Assembly (NCBI GenBank): GCA_009869945.1
Contig: WIXG01000077.1
Span: 124,001-188,000, forward strand
Source of the DNA: Mesaphorura yosii
Lineage: Eukaryota > Arthropoda > Collembola > Poduromorpha > Tullbergiidae
Length of the DNA stretch: 64,000 bases
Reading direction: 5' to 3'
Shown: one piece after another, positions 14,601 to 29,600 of the stretch
Numbering within the stretch: the stretch's first letter is position 1
Layout of the letters: each line of letters begins with the position of its first letter
The notes under the pieces: model-generated
What the model was told of the DNA's origin: nothing
Database searches by the model: none
Seen by the model: only the letters and a program-made list of their open reading frames with translations
Translations under genes and position numbers: made by a program

Positions 14601-17600
14601 CTCGACTGTACGCCAATCCGAGGCCAGACTGTGTCCCGCTGTGTCGTGTAAGAAAACATAATTACAACAGTAAAAGCAACACACGAACCTTAACAAGGAG
14701 TTTACTGCCTGACTTACTTTCTCCTTTCCAAAATGGAAACCTGGCTGAGAGAAATCCGAATGCTCACGCTCGTAAAAGAAATGTAAATGTGTAGAATTAT
14801 TTCTTATTCCAGTTCCTTACGCCATGTACTCTACATTTTACAACCAACCATGCGTAGCATGCAAAGTTTAATTTCGTGTTGTCGTCGTCTTTTCGAATGA
14901 AATAAAATTTGTACTTTGCACACATTAACTTGCTTTTATATGTGCAGCTTGTCCTCGCGTCCTTTTCCGGGTTGTGTGTACGCGTACGCGAAATGGTATA
15001 AACATATTAGCCTACTGTGACTGTGACTTTGTGCCGTATTGGTCTCGAGCGTTCGTGGCTCACAGGCCCGTAGTCAAAGAGTCAATTTCAGTTAATTGCT
15101 TCGCAAGATATTTTTCATGTCCCAAAAGGAATTAATGTTGCTGCTGTTACACAGGCACTCTGCACTGGCTGTCTCTCCTCGTGAATGTGAATATGTACAT
15201 ATTATATTTTGTTTTGGCGTGCCTGCAAAAAGTGATCGCGAAAGTTGCACCGAGTCTCAAGTGTATTTTAAAGGAAGAGCAGGCGCCTAAGACAGTTGCG
15301 TCGTGAGGGAGCACGAAGGGAAAATAAAGGCAGACGTCTGGAATTTAAGTCGTCTCATATTATGTTTACGCAACTCAACTTGGAATTTCGAAGCTGCCAA
15401 GTACGCTTTGCAGGAGATGGGCGAGCAGTGCATTGGTTCTAATTTCTAATCTTTCCTGTTCATGAAATGTAATGGCTCGGCTCGCCGCGTGTGCGTCACA
15501 TCAAATTTGTTGTTGCGCCATGAAGTCAACTCACACTCGATCCTCGGCGCAGTCATGCAAGGAATTGAGTTGTGTATTACATGGCGCGAGTAATTACAAT
15601 GCCATAAAAATCACAAGCCACAAGTTAATTAATGTACTTGAGACGTGATCTTCCTTGACTCTTGACTATTAGCTCCGAGACCTCTATAACCTCAGCCAGT
15701 TTCAGTCAGCCTGTCAGTTAGCGCGACGATGAAGAACCACGAAGTGTCAAGAACCTCGGAGGCAGACAAGAAGATTTTTGTATTACGAAACGCAAGCTAC
15801 GCGAAGCGAGTAAAAAATGAAGTCAAGTCAAACTTGTTGTTTCCCACTTACAAGTTCACATTATCGTCAAACGTGTGCAGCGTGAATGAAGAGTACATGC
15901 CTGGCATAAGCATAAGCATAAGTTACAAAAGTATTCGAAAATGAAACTGAAAACTATCTTTCTTTTCAAAAAAACAGAAACTTTCATCTTCTTCTCGTGT
16001 GCCATGCGTCGTGAATGCGTGAGGCGTGAGCGTGTGTGTCCTTTTGAATATTTTATATTACAATATGTTTACACTTTCTCCAGAAGTAGGCAGCCAAGAA
16101 TGGAAACTTCTTTAACAATACGTAATATCATAATAAATATTTTGTCGGGCCGCTGTGTTGTGCCCCGTGCGGAGTCGGTTCGATGTAATGCGAAAGAGTG
16201 CCAGTGCCACAGTGCAATGAGCAACAATGTACTCGAGGGATTTTAATAAATAAGAAACGAAAAACTCTCAACAAAATGTTTCCTACTTTCGTCTCTTTAT
16301 TTGCTTTATTTTATTCCGTTGCTATTTGGACCAATTTCCATTTATAATACTCGTATGTCCTGTTTGTGCGTTTCAGGAAAGCCCACACCACACATTGAGT
16401 GGAGAATAGGAGAAGAAAGACTGCTGAGTAATGAACCAATATATCGTTACGAGAATGAAGATGTTTATACGAAACAGCTGCGCGATGTTCAAGTTCGCAG
16501 GGAACATCACGGCCAAAATTTAACCTGCTTAGCGTACAATTCAAATTTGAGCGATCCATTAAGTGAAACACTTCGTCTGACACTTTACCGTAAGTCAATC
16601 TTCTGTATTCCATGTTTGTATTTCTATGTCTTGCCGTATTTGTAACATTCCCTTCTCGAAGTTGTGACGTAGCGCGTAGCGTTTGCTCAATCCTCACATA
16701 GTTCCTAATTCGCGCTCGCATTGGCGTTGGCATTTCACCATTCGCTCTAAATAATCTTGTCTGTCCTAATCAATAACTGGAGCGAAGTCTGTCTGCATGC
16801 ACGCATGCTGAGAGACAGTTTAAACTTCAGTCATTTTACGACTCGACTGCAATTCTCACTAAAGTAGTAAACTCAAGTCAATGTGCAAAACTCTTCACGA
16901 TTCACTGTTCTTGATGCCCAATTCTTGTGTCTGAGACCGAGACACGACATACGAGAGATGGAGACCTTAGATAAATCTTTTAGAATATTACGAAGATGTA
17001 TGCGTCTATTTTGCCAAGCAGGAGAAAGTCGTACTACACGATCGCACGTTGTAGGAGGCGCATGAGGCCGTTGTGCAGGAAGGTTAAAAGTGAAATAATG
17101 CGATGTACGTGCTGCAATTTTCTTTTGCTAAAAAGTATAAAATGTATGGACGTAGACGGCGTAATAATAACACGAAGATATCATGAAGAGATAAAGTGAG
17201 AGAAATTAAGTTTCGTCTTCTCTCTCCTTCGTTATATTCGTATCACATCTTTATCACTTTGCAAATGCACGAACTACGAACACGAACTCGAGAGTACCTG
17301 CCGTAGAACTTTATGCGTGAAGAAATTCTTTGAGGACGTTTCGCCCGCAATGCATTCGCCCTTCGCATTTCACATCTTTCACAAAGTACACACTTCGTGT
17401 CGAATTTTACATTTCATCCTCCTGTGAAGTGAAAGACGAAATGGAAAATCGAGTCCGGAGCTGTGAGAGAATGTAAAAGGAGATGACGACGAATACGCAC
17501 TTGGTTTGCCCTTTCGTACTCCTCTCCCTGTACGCTGGCTGAGTACATAGAGACAGCGGTTCACATCTTTCGCTTTGTTACTTAAGTGAAGTGGCATAAG

Positions 17601-20600
17601 ATGAATGGGTTCTTGATCTTATTAACCCATCTCGTTCTCTCACACTCGGGCTCCTTCTCTCTATCTGTGTCTCTCCTTTTCATTCCCTTGTCTTGTTATT
17701 ATTATTAGTACACACGTCGAGTTCAATTAAACTTGATTAGATAAGAACCGTGAAAGGAGAAGGAAAGGAGAGCGGGCTCAGCTTGCATGTGCCGTGCGAG
17801 CGAGCGACACGAGCTGGTTGGTTTTTTTTGCTACGGGCGCCCAACTCTAACTCCGTCGAGTCTCTCGTTCCACTCCATGGTCTTCGTTTTCTTTCATTTA
17901 CTTGTAATAATGTTTTTGTTTCAAATTTACTCATCTTCCTCTCTCCATCTGCTTGCAGTGCGACCGCTATCAGCCCGAATCAATCGACTCGAGAGACTCG
18001 TGGCCAACCAGCGACATGAGATTGAGTGCGTGGCTACAGGGTCAAGACCCGCTGCCATGATTACGTGGTGGAGCAGTGGAAATCGACAACTGACGGACGT
18101 GACGATTTTGGTAAGCGCCTTATTACGCCGTTTGTGTTCCCCCGCAGCAGATCCTCTTGACCAAGACCAAACCAGGGTTGTGTGTCGGGCCTGTCCTTAA
18201 TTTGTGCTCGTGGCGACTCTCTTCTATTTCTGTTCGCTCACCCGTAGCACGACAAAATCCCTCCGCCACATAACCCCTCCGAGATAAAATCCCTCCGACA
18301 AACACGAAGGCTTTAGGGGTGGAAGAGGAAAGACAAGATAGGAAGTGCCTGTGAACTCGGCTACCCGTCACAAGGCCGGGTTGTTAATTAGGCACGTTGG
18401 GTATGGAAAATTGGAATAAGCCGAACAGGCAAGAGTTTTTATAAAAATTCGAACCGTTATAAAAGAAAAGAGTTGTAAATATAAACAAGAAATACATAAA
18501 ATTTTCACAGTAAGTGAGTAAAGTATGTATGGGTAATTATAAGTTAGACAGCTCTATGTTATGTTCATTCTACAAACTGAACAGTGTGTCTAGTGGCTAA
18601 TGATGTAGACTGAACTCGGCTTTGAAGGTTCATAGTTCGAACCCGCGACAAACCATGTTACTCTGAAGCCATATTTTTGTGTACATCCTTGGAGGGATTT
18701 TGACGGAGAATCTTACGAAGGGATTTTGGCAGAGGGATTCTGTCGTGGATTCCCGTCACCAACCACTGCGCTAGCATGGTGGTGTGGGATTAAATAATTT
18801 TGGTCGCGTCTCCCAAACCCGTAAGCTAATTAATTGATTAAGCGAGCCCGCATCGCGCCGCCATACGTACACAGAACAAAGTGCCCATGCTAGGAGAAGT
18901 CGCCCTTTATAAACTCAATTGGACGTTAGTATTAATTTTCCCATTCTTTGCAATGGGTAAGCCATCATTTGTATGACGCTATAACCAGCGTGCTCAAGCT
19001 AAATGAGGCTAGTGCCAGCCGTTTCACGGAATCTTAGTCTGCTTCTATTTCCTTGCTTGCTTCACAATCGTAACTTTACAATATTTCCGGTTTTAATGTC
19101 ATGAATATGCAAATCAGCGCGTAAAATCCTTCTCTGAACACGGGCGCCGTTGTCGTACAACTTACGACGGCACAGTTCATTAAATTTATTATTCCGACAA
19201 CTGTTTAACTTATAATGATCTCAAGTGTGCAGCGCAATTTAAACATGCATACATCATCCCAAGTGCACGGGCTCGAGCTCGGTTGTAAAAATATTTATCG
19301 TCGCAGGGTGAAATCGAACCTAGAGTCGTAAATACTTTCTTTTTATGGTTATTCACTTATTATAACATCATAATTTATGCTCCGGGTGCATGCAATTTGA
19401 AGTAGAGTTATACTAACTCTGTAAGTTAGCATATGAATTAGTGTTTCTAAAAACTTGGTAGTGTAGTGCTGGATATTGTATGAGACTTCATGGTTTCGAG
19501 AATATGGACTAACAAAGAAACTGTGCATTTCTTCGAACTGCTCATTTCAGACTTTGCGCAGCGTCAAAGCAGCTTCAGAATACCAGTGAAGCCAGATTAC
19601 AGTGACTGCAACTGGTCGTAACCATAAAACTGAGGCTTACTCAAAAATCGCTGTAATAGCAGAAGCAGAAGAAAGTCAAAATATAAAAATCTCCTGAATT
19701 ATTGACAAAGAAACGTATTCATGTATGCTTGACATGCTATCAAACTTCCGTTTCACATTAACTTTGTGTACATACCGAACGTGAGTGCGGGGTTGCTTTT
19801 TCTCTTAACGTGCTCTGGCACAGTAAATGTAAATGCTTTTCTTAATCTCCCCAACACGTACATGGAACGCAGTTCGCTCTACTGAACTCGCACCCAAAAT
19901 AATAAACTCACTTTCACTTGGATGTTATCTTTGCACTGCACTACCGCCTTGCTCTGATGACAAAAGTAAATATTTCATTTTCTAATACAGCTAGCGTACC
20001 GTTTTTATTGTTTCGTAAACCTAAATACAAATGGCCGTAAGGAACATGGAACATATTTACTTCCATAAAGTAAAAGCGTTCACCCTTGCAACTCATTGCA
20101 AAGAGAAGGTGGAAAAAAGTAGGTGGTTCATTTTTATTGACATTAACTTTTATTACTGCACTGTACAGTTCTACAATGCAATGAATGCCAGACTCGAACA
20201 CACAGCGCACAAGGCGATCATAGCGAGAAGCACTTCATTTAAGTTTTAATGACGTGTTGCAATAAATGTGATGTCATGATGAACATAAACAATACACTTT
20301 ATCATTAATGTTCATTTTTCCAAGATTGGGCCGTGGCCAGGTGTGTAATAATTTATAGCCGTGTGTCATAAAGGCTAGCGGGCCAGAGGGAGAGTGGGAA
20401 ATAACCAGAGCGCATGCACGAGCAGTAAACAATGACTAACCACTTTTCATTAAAGTAGAGCAATGCTCGCAACGCAGGTAAGCTAAGGTGCAGTGGTCGA
20501 AATTTGTTATGGGCCTTAAGTAAGTAATAGCCGATGTTAATAGCTTAGTTTATGACCGAGGACGATGATGATGGGTTGTAAAAGTTTACTCAAAATTGAT

Positions 20601-23600
20601 TTAGATTTCCTGTTTCTTCAGCCAATGACTGTGGCATGCCTATTTGTGTATTAGTGCCTCGTTTGTATAGAATGAGGACGACGTACCATGTTTTAATAAA
20701 TATTTTGCTAGGCTTTATATAACCCATGAAATATCCATTTGTCAATTGCCTAGTTTATTATAGGTTTCTGTGTTGTGGTCGTGCGCGCGGCGCTGCACGG
20801 CGTGACGATGCGGGCTCGCGGCTTGGGTGCTGACTGCGTTTTCTTTCCATTTGCCAAACATTTATAACCCGCTGATTGATTTGACAACTTGATAATACGA
20901 ATTGCTCTTTTTGTTTCTATTCGCACAGCCAAATGACGAACACAAATCGTTATCGTCTTCTTCATCGTTGTCGTCGCTGTCTGCATCCGCAATTGGAACG
21001 GGACAAATTGCGTTATTGGAGACTGATGAATTAGAAAATGTTACCAGAAGTAGCCTGACTCTAATACCATCAATTGAGAATGACAAGGAAGAAATTCGAT
21101 GTCGGGCTGAGAATCCGTGGGTTCCACGTTCCGTGGTGGAAGACTCATGGATCCTTCATGTCGTTTGTAAGACAATGAAATAAATCTTATTCCTTTTACC
21201 GTGCCTGCCTGCACCATGTGCAGTCCAAATCCGAAAGGACTAAATTGCAGTTTTGTGAAATAGGAAACGATTGTTTTATCACGACTTTCAGTGTGACGGC
21301 AGAGCCGGTGGACTCGTATGCAAGTCTTAGGATCGCTCTCGAGTTTGAGACAGGAAAAGTCACCTAATTTTTTAACATGGGACATAACTTAACTCATACG
21401 TGCATTTTGTTACGTACACTTTACCTCTGTCGATTTTATGTATTGATACTTTCCGTCGATTTGGGGTTCGGCTTCCACTTAAACACACTTTACTTGCTCG
21501 TTGAATTTCTGGCAGCGGCGAAGACCGGACCTGATGTCTGATTGTAATAGCCTATTTTCTTCAAGATCTGAGTCTCATTCTTACTCAATGCCAAAGACTA
21601 AAGACGCACAATTTCGTCCTCTTTCACCCAAGACTCGAGCAATTTTTATTCTTTCCCATTTTACAGCATTCAGTAGCACCAAAGGAGACTGGTGACTAGC
21701 TGATGCATTTTAACGCGTGTGACGGTGAGACTACAGTCAATGCTCGCTCAGGTGCCACATGGTGCCGGTGCTATTCCAATGGAAGTTTTACTGCAGGATT
21801 ACGTTTACCCTTTGACTATAAACTTGCGCTATAATTTTACGACCTGAAGTGCATGTGCACCATTTGGCGTCCACGCACAAGGCGTGAGCGTAAACATGAG
21901 CACCATGACTGTGGTAGTAAACCGAGTAATAGTCGATTCTAAATTATGCCTTTTAATTAAAGGCGAGTAATTTGAAAAATTGAATTAAACACAGTCCCCA
22001 GGCGATAATTAATTGGTTAACTGGTGGGGAAATTCACAAGTCCAATTTCGTCTTGGGCTTAGGCTTAGGCTTAAGTTATGATGATGGGAAGTGCTTCTTG
22101 GGAATACGTAATTTAGCAATTAAGTCCCGCCCGAATGCATTCCATCTTCATTGAGTCAGTTTATAAGACAGGCTGAATGAACGCATATAAATGCAAAGTG
22201 CTGCATGAGTGCTAAGTTGCATTGCATTGAAAGTAAGTGCACGTGTGCACGCATAAAATAAGGGGAAATTGGAATTGAAAGCAGGAGTGCATGTATGCAA
22301 TATGCAAGTGACGACAAATTGCCGTTCATGCCATTGCATTGAGCCTTTACATTTCATTCTTCAAATTTCAAGTCGAAGATAACCATCATTTGTTCAGTGT
22401 GCTTACTGGAACGAAAGAATTGACTTCCTGAGTCTCGAACTTGGAGTGAAGTGAAGAATATTTTCAATATGCGCGCACTGCGTCGGTTCAAAAGATGTAT
22501 CGTATCTCGAATCTAGCGAGCCAGGAGAGAAAGTCGTGAAGAGAAAATTGAAGAGATGCATAAAAGAAGTTTTCAAGATCACACACAATGAGATACATGT
22601 CATTTTTATTCCCAATATATCTCCGTCTGCTCTTGGTTCTTACTGTTCCCGTTTCTACTTGCAGATACGCCAATTGTGGAACTGAGGCTCGGATCCGCGC
22701 TCCTGAAAGACGGAATCAAAGAAGGAGACGACGTCTATTTTGAATGCCTCCTGAAAGCCAATCCGCCGATTCACAAACTGTCATGGATGCTAAATGTAAT
22801 TGAAACGCATGTATCCTTCTAACCGTCATTGCGCAATTGACGATTCTTCTATGACAAAGTAGTAGTAGGCAAATGAAGCCAAGTGCGTTAAGACACAAGA
22901 ATGGAAAGAATGGCTGCTGCCGTCAACTTGCGACGAATGAGTTCTAAGCTTCAGCTGGTGACAGAACCTAATAATATTGAATAGCTGCTCATTTAATTTT
23001 ATGTGACTGCACACACAATTCAGCGTATTCTGCAGGATAGACTGATCTAAAATGTCGGAGTGCAGGCTGTTTACAGCAACCTTTGACAAAATTCAGTACT
23101 ACATTGAAGTTAACTCTGTCTAGTAGCTAATTCAATAGTTTGTGACCATAAAGCGAACAAAACCAGATTAGAATCAGGATGAATTGCTGAAATTCTCTGC
23201 TAAGAGTAAAAACAAATTTGCTGTTCCACATCTTTACTTCCGAGCTTCGAGCTTCAAATGATGCCTGAGCGAGCCGAACTGAGCTGCCCGCATGAGGGCA
23301 GACGCGATGAACGGTAATGTCAGTTCTGTTATCTAGTATTATTACAGGACAAGATGATGACTCAAATATTTACTATCATTATTGCATTTGTGAAGTATTC
23401 AAACGAATGGCAAAGGACTCAGGCAGGGCGATGACTATGGTGAAACTTTTGTTATTGAAAGTTTTAGTTTTTGTAGGGCCGAACTTTATTCAATGTTAAT
23501 CATAGTCATCTTCTACTTTTAATCATTAATACAATTAATATTATTATGATTCCCTGTGACTAGCGTCTAGTGACTGGAGTTGAGCCCGTGACAGCACAAA

Positions 23601-26600
23601 AGGAAAGTTAAAAGCATAAAGTGCGTGCGGCAGAACAAATCTCTCGTCTTTCCTTTTGTTCGTGCGTAACTTCCTGAGAAAATTTAACTTCCTCTGTTTT
23701 CACTAAAAATCATTTTCCATGCTGCTTCACGCATTTTCGGAGGAAGCTTTTCAGCACTTGGTTCTCCCACACTATCTTTTGTTTTGACGCCACAGCAAAG
23801 CATCAAGGGTGGACCGTCACAGTCACAGTCATCGTTGCGTGCAGCGCGCTGCTCCTGTTGCGTTTTGGTTGGTTTTATCATTTTATTTTAATTCGGTGAC
23901 TAACAGCAGCACACAGTGAGCAACAGCAAAGAAACCATCCTTCCTCCATCCGTTCATCTACGCTACACGGCCTCGTGACTGGGATAAAGGAAAACCTCGA
24001 AAACCTCGCATAATACAAATTCAAAATTCTCTATTATATCTTGTGAATTGTGAGAAGCAATTCTCTCTTTCAAGAAAGCACTTTTCAATTTGTAGGAGGA
24101 TTGTTCAGTTCTTAGACGAGATGTATTTCTAAAAGCAGTGAAAAGGCCACATGAAAGAAGTTTTTAACTTTCCTTCGCATTCAGGACTTGGGTTAGAGAA
24201 ATCTGAAGCTTCGCTCTTATACATCTTGGTCTTCATTTGCGTAACTGCATCGCTACTTGCATAGGACTCTGAATAGCGCGGAGCGTCAACCATCTTTTCA
24301 TGTTTACCTAATCTCATTACTCACTTTGTGAATATTTTCTGAATAGAATCATCCGCTGAGCCATAATACTTCTGCTGGTGTTATCATTAGCAATCAAAGC
24401 CTCGTCCTACAAAGTATAAATCGAACAATGGCTGGTGCTTACAACTGCCTTGCTACAAACAGCGTGGGTGCAACCGTCAGTAACCCCTTCCACCTTCAAG
24501 TGAAGTGTAAGTCACGGCTCTCATTAATTTACGCTAGACGCCAACTGACCATTTGCATTGTTTGTTGTTTTGGATCTCTGCTGATGTTATTCCAAAAATT
24601 GATTTCCTTTTAAAACAAGTATTGCAATTAATGGCGATTTTCTAAGGTCATATGTTTCAGAATCAATCCGGGCCTGCCTAGTGCAAAAAGCATTCTAAGC
24701 ATGTTTTATTAAAATTCTTTTGATAATTGCTTTTACTAAGATTGCTTTCCGCTTCCAAGAGCAGAATCTCTCGTTTCACTTAAATGATTAATTCAAAATG
24801 TCTTCCCCATGCGACATTGCAGCAGCGAAGACGACAGTCTCCTGTCTCGTGCATCCTTTGAACCAGTTTAATGAAAGATTCATTCATTTTCTCAAGTTTT
24901 CTTGCATTTCTTTTTCTTTCATTTTTTACTCCATCCCATCTCATCGTCTCCGTTGTAAACTAAACTCATCTCAAGAGTACGATGTAATAATCGTTAGTTC
25001 TTTGTTTCTGAGCCTTCAAGCCCTGGTTGCTTTGCCAATCTGCATGGGGCGTTAGATTGTGTTCTGCGATTGCGATTTGCAATTTGAATCCGTTCTCATT
25101 ATTTTCCTCTGCTTGTAGTGAACCGTTTACAATATTTATGGCGACTATTATTCGCGTTGATTCGTTCCAGCGCTTTTCTCTCAGTATTTGAGATTAAAAT
25201 CTTTACAAAATGAGACAGGCATTAATACGCACTTGTGATGACAATAGAAATAATTTTTGTAATAGTATTGTTAAGATTGATGTCCTGCATTTGAATTCAT
25301 GCCGTGAATATTTAGCACTGATCATTCGAGGATTCGCGGACTTCATTTTTGTTTATATGCACTATTAATTACAGAATGCATTTTCTGGAATGAATTACAG
25401 GTTTCACTCACATTGATATGCATTTGAGCAAATCAATCAAACTTTTCGACAACGCGCAAGGGCCGTCTTGCAGCTTTGATCCAATTTTGTCACAGAGGCT
25501 GAGAATATTTTTCATGAATGTAGAGCAGTGGTTGTTAGCTTATTTGTATTTTGCAATGGCGAAGTGTGACAGGACAGAGCACCCTCGCACGTCGTGGAAT
25601 GATAGAATGGGTCCCAGTGTAAACAAGGACAGAAACATGCTCTCTCGACAGTCTCGGGAGAACGGCGTGTAAAAGAGAAGAGGAAACGTGAGAGACACGT
25701 GTGGTGGTGTGATATGAGTGCCCTCATAGAATTTAAAATAGATATTTTTATTTTGCATTTTATTCTAACCAGAAGCAGAGGCTGAGACGAGTGGAGTTTC
25801 TGCTCCAAATTTAATGTATATAAATTTCTTTCTTTCTCCAACCCAACTCGGTCTAAACCTTGTTATACGTCTATAATGGAATGCAGTGCTCGAAAATTGT
25901 ATTTACCTACTCTGCGAATGCATGTAGTAGTGTTGGATGTTGGTTGGTATCTGTAACGAAATGGTTGACTAAGTGAAAACAAAATAGTAAAAGCACGCTG
26001 AATGCTCCAACACTGTTGTCCGCATGCATGCACGCGGAAAGAGACATTCACCAGCCTGCGACGTAGACTGCAGAATTGGATGAACAAATGAGTAAAGTGA
26101 ATGGGAAAAGAGGAAAAGGGAACCGGAAAGATGTGGCATTTGCCATTTCACTTGCTACATTTGAGCCCAGGCCACAGCGAGTGCTTGCACATGTTGAAAT
26201 GGAATCCACACTCATCTCGTCCTCAAATGTCAACAAATTCAAAAACCGTAACGTTGCCTATGAATAGAATGTACGCACAGGAATTTCTTCACTGGTTGGT
26301 ATTTTTGTTGGTGCTTATTGAGTTAAAATATTTGAATTTGCATACCCACACGCGTAATGCGAAATTATGCGAGTGTGTCGTGTCCAAACGATGGAATGCG
26401 CGTGCATCTGGAATGTGTTGAATATGGAGTCTTGTGTGCGGTTTCTCTGCATTCTCGTTGGCAAAATATGTCCAGTAATTTGGAGAATTTTTCAGAACAC
26501 ATTTTTACACTTTCTCTTCGTTTGTTCAAAGCATGCAATTTAGCTTTGCAGATGAATTTGGACTTGGTTGCAGTCATTTATTGCTGTATCCAACAAACAG

Positions 26601-29600
26601 CAAGAACGCACGAACTAAGCCAAATTTAGCCCGTGCATTTGATATATCATTGGGCTCTGTAATTTGCAGCCAAGTTTAGTCAAGTGAATATTATTTATAG
26701 TTCTATTTCGCACTGAGCGCGCCTGGTGCAAGCAAAACTTTGCTTTCATTGCAATCTGCGTTTATGGTTCCTGAAAACGGTCATTTCTAAACTCCCAATT
26801 CCATGCTCCGACTCCCGTGAATTTGTGCGTTTTGCTTTTATCTTCACCATCAAATATTATGTACACGACAAGCTAATTGAGCTTTTACATGCATGCACAA
26901 CAACCGGTTTACGCAGGAGTCCAAACTTTCATGTATTTCTTTTTGTAGAACGCTCCAGTTGGAGTTGGAAATGGCTTTGAAATATCCTTAGCCCTCCTTG
27001 ATTCTGTTATTCGTTAGCTCATTTTTGATTCGCCTGCTGAAGTTTTACAGGAAAGCTTACCCCATGCAAGTTTGACTTGATGCATTTTCCATCGCCCACC
27101 CGAGAATTATAATTGCTTCATGGAAGAAAGTTGGCTCTTGTAGCTCGAACAGAACAGATTTACGACAGCTCTGTGTGCTATTCTTCCATGTCTAGCATAT
27201 TTGCATTGACAAGTTTTAGTTTTCAATTCCCTCGTTTTCTGCCTTTCAAAATAATAATTATCGAAAGATTTATCAGGACGGCACGTGCTTCATGCGTGTT
27301 GTCATTCAATCGCGTGAAGTTTGATAACGTTTAATGAGAATATTGAATGTGTTGGCGAGGGCAATGGGAGAGTAGTCACCTTTGCGAGGGTGGATGTGTG
27401 ATGCGTGGGCTGTTTGGAACGAACGGGACCAAATGAATTAGAATTTATTACTTGGTCGAGTGGCGATTGGCTAATAAATTCTGGTTAATGACCATGATCA
27501 AAGGAAGCTAAAAATAACGACGGTGGTGGTTGTTCACAAGGTATCAAAACAAATGGATTATAATGGTGCATCACAGTCCTGTGTCCTTGTGCAAGGGTGC
27601 AATGCCTGTAGCAATGCGAAAAAAAGATGAAAGATAATTGCTTGGGTTAAAAGTAGTGGAGCGATACAAAAATAGAGCACAAAATTGGATCAATAACATT
27701 TTAATTCATTTAAATTGCATGTTGCATTGTCACTATCCGCTGCCCAATGGAATTAATAGTGTTCTATAGTCTGTCAGGCATTTCAACTTAACTCACGAAT
27801 GTATACAAGTATTTAATTACACAGAGACATTAAGAGTTTGTAAACTGCAATTGTAAATGTGGAATATATTGAACCAAAATATTAAACCAAGAAATGACTG
27901 GCCGAGTCCTGACTGTACGAATCCATCAGAGAGAAAAGTTGAGACAGATAGCCGTGGCATTAGCGAGGGAAAACGGAATGAAAAATGCGGAGACAGTCTA
28001 CTTTTTGGTTTCATGTGCGCGGTGAAAGTGATGAATGAGATGTCTTTTTTGCAAAGCAAAGTGCAAGCACAAAGCCAGCCGAGCAGAAGCAGTGGCAAGA
28101 TCCATTACTGAGCAAAGTTATATTTATAGAGCAACATGATGATAGAATTTCACACAATGAACGCGGCCGGGCAGGCCAGTCCATTGTCCGTAATGTGTAA
28201 TGTGATTATCTGATATATTAGACACAACAGAGAAAATAGTAGAAAAGATAAACTCTGCCGCGAACAACATTTTTACATTCCTCTTCTCTGTCCACAGTTG
28301 GTCCGGTATGTAAGGGCGAACGAGAATCTGTTGTTGGTGTCTCGAAAGGAGAACGGGTCACAATTAAGTGCGAACTGGAATCTGATCCCCACGACGTGAG
28401 CTTTCGGTGGGACCTCGCCACGTCTGGGCAAATGATACAAGTTTCGCCATCGCGGTATCAGAGTTCGGGCTCGACGAGCATCCTGCACTACGCACCGGTC
28501 TCCAACCTGGACTACGGATCCCTGTTTTGCAGAGGAACTAACATCATCGGCACGCAGATGGCTCCGTGCATCTTCCAAGTTGTTGCTGCCGGTAAGTGCA
28601 CTTCTTTGTTCAAATTGTGCTTTCACTTTGTGCTTTTTCGGAGAGCCGCGAGCTCCATCTGCAGAGCCGGTTTCAGACTTTTGGCTTGTCTTTCACCGGG
28701 ATTGAGAGATGGAGCGTGAGGAACACGAATACGTCTAACCTGTTCATTTACGCAACTTTATCTGCTTTCTGCTGTAAATTCCATCTATTTACCCATGACT
28801 CGCGAAAATTATTCGAGACAGTACTGAAAATTTTACGCCAACATCTTCTAAACTTATTGCAAAACAGTTTGTTACTGATTCAGACATGATACGACTGTTA
28901 ATTGGCAGAGTAGGAGGTTTGCCCACAACACTTTCTCTTGACTTTGACTTGATGTAATGAGAAAATCAATGAAACAGTGACAGTAATGAGTACCTGCCCG
29001 AACAGTGTAAAGATCAATCAAATTAGCACGCTTGCTTAAAATGAGCAGCAGCTATTTCGTTCAGTCCTTTGATCTTGCTTCACAGAACGAGAATTCCTCC
29101 TTTGAACGTGCTGCGTTCAATTAAACGAGAAAGCAATATATTTTCAATTATGCTCACACCAACACTTCGTACGCACTTTTGGAAAGTAACACTGTCAGTA
29201 TGATATGAGGTTATAATTGATGACATTCTTTTGATTCACAGAGAGACCGTCCCCAGTGACCAACTGTACCGTGTTCAATGAGACAAACGAATCAGCCGAG
29301 CTAGTTTGCGACGAAGGTCATGACGGTGGAATGCTACAGCATTTTGTGCTTGAAGTCTACGAGAACGAGTCATCCGAAATGCGTTACAACGCGTCCAGCA
29401 ACGTGGCGTCGTTCCATCTGGGGAATTTGAGTCCAACAGGCACCGGGTTTCGAGTTTACGTGTACGCGGTAAACAGGAAGGGAAGAAGCGAGCCTTATCG
29501 TCTTGATGAACTGATTGTAAGACAATCAGAGAAGTACGCAGGTAATGCTGCACTGCAAATCGAATTTTGTACTTCCTTTCGCTGTCAGTAGTCAGTAGCA

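Larger units (their letters stand above)
18111..20928. other. Intron 6 of side gene 1
   Basis: Apart from the inverted-repeat element at 18248-18747, nothing was recognised. The short ORFs near 20 kb on both strands overlap each other and look like chance. Confidence 0.7.
21167..28297. other. Introns 7-9 of side gene 1
   Basis: Intron 7 (21167-22664), intron 8 (22796-24346) and intron 9 (24507-28297) surround exons 8 and 9. Beyond those two exons I see no nested gene or repeat worth naming, except the GGCTTA triplet. Confidence 0.7.

Noticed and set aside
18586-18650. A functional tRNA gene
   Set aside because: B-box match only; the T stem and acceptor stem do not pair.
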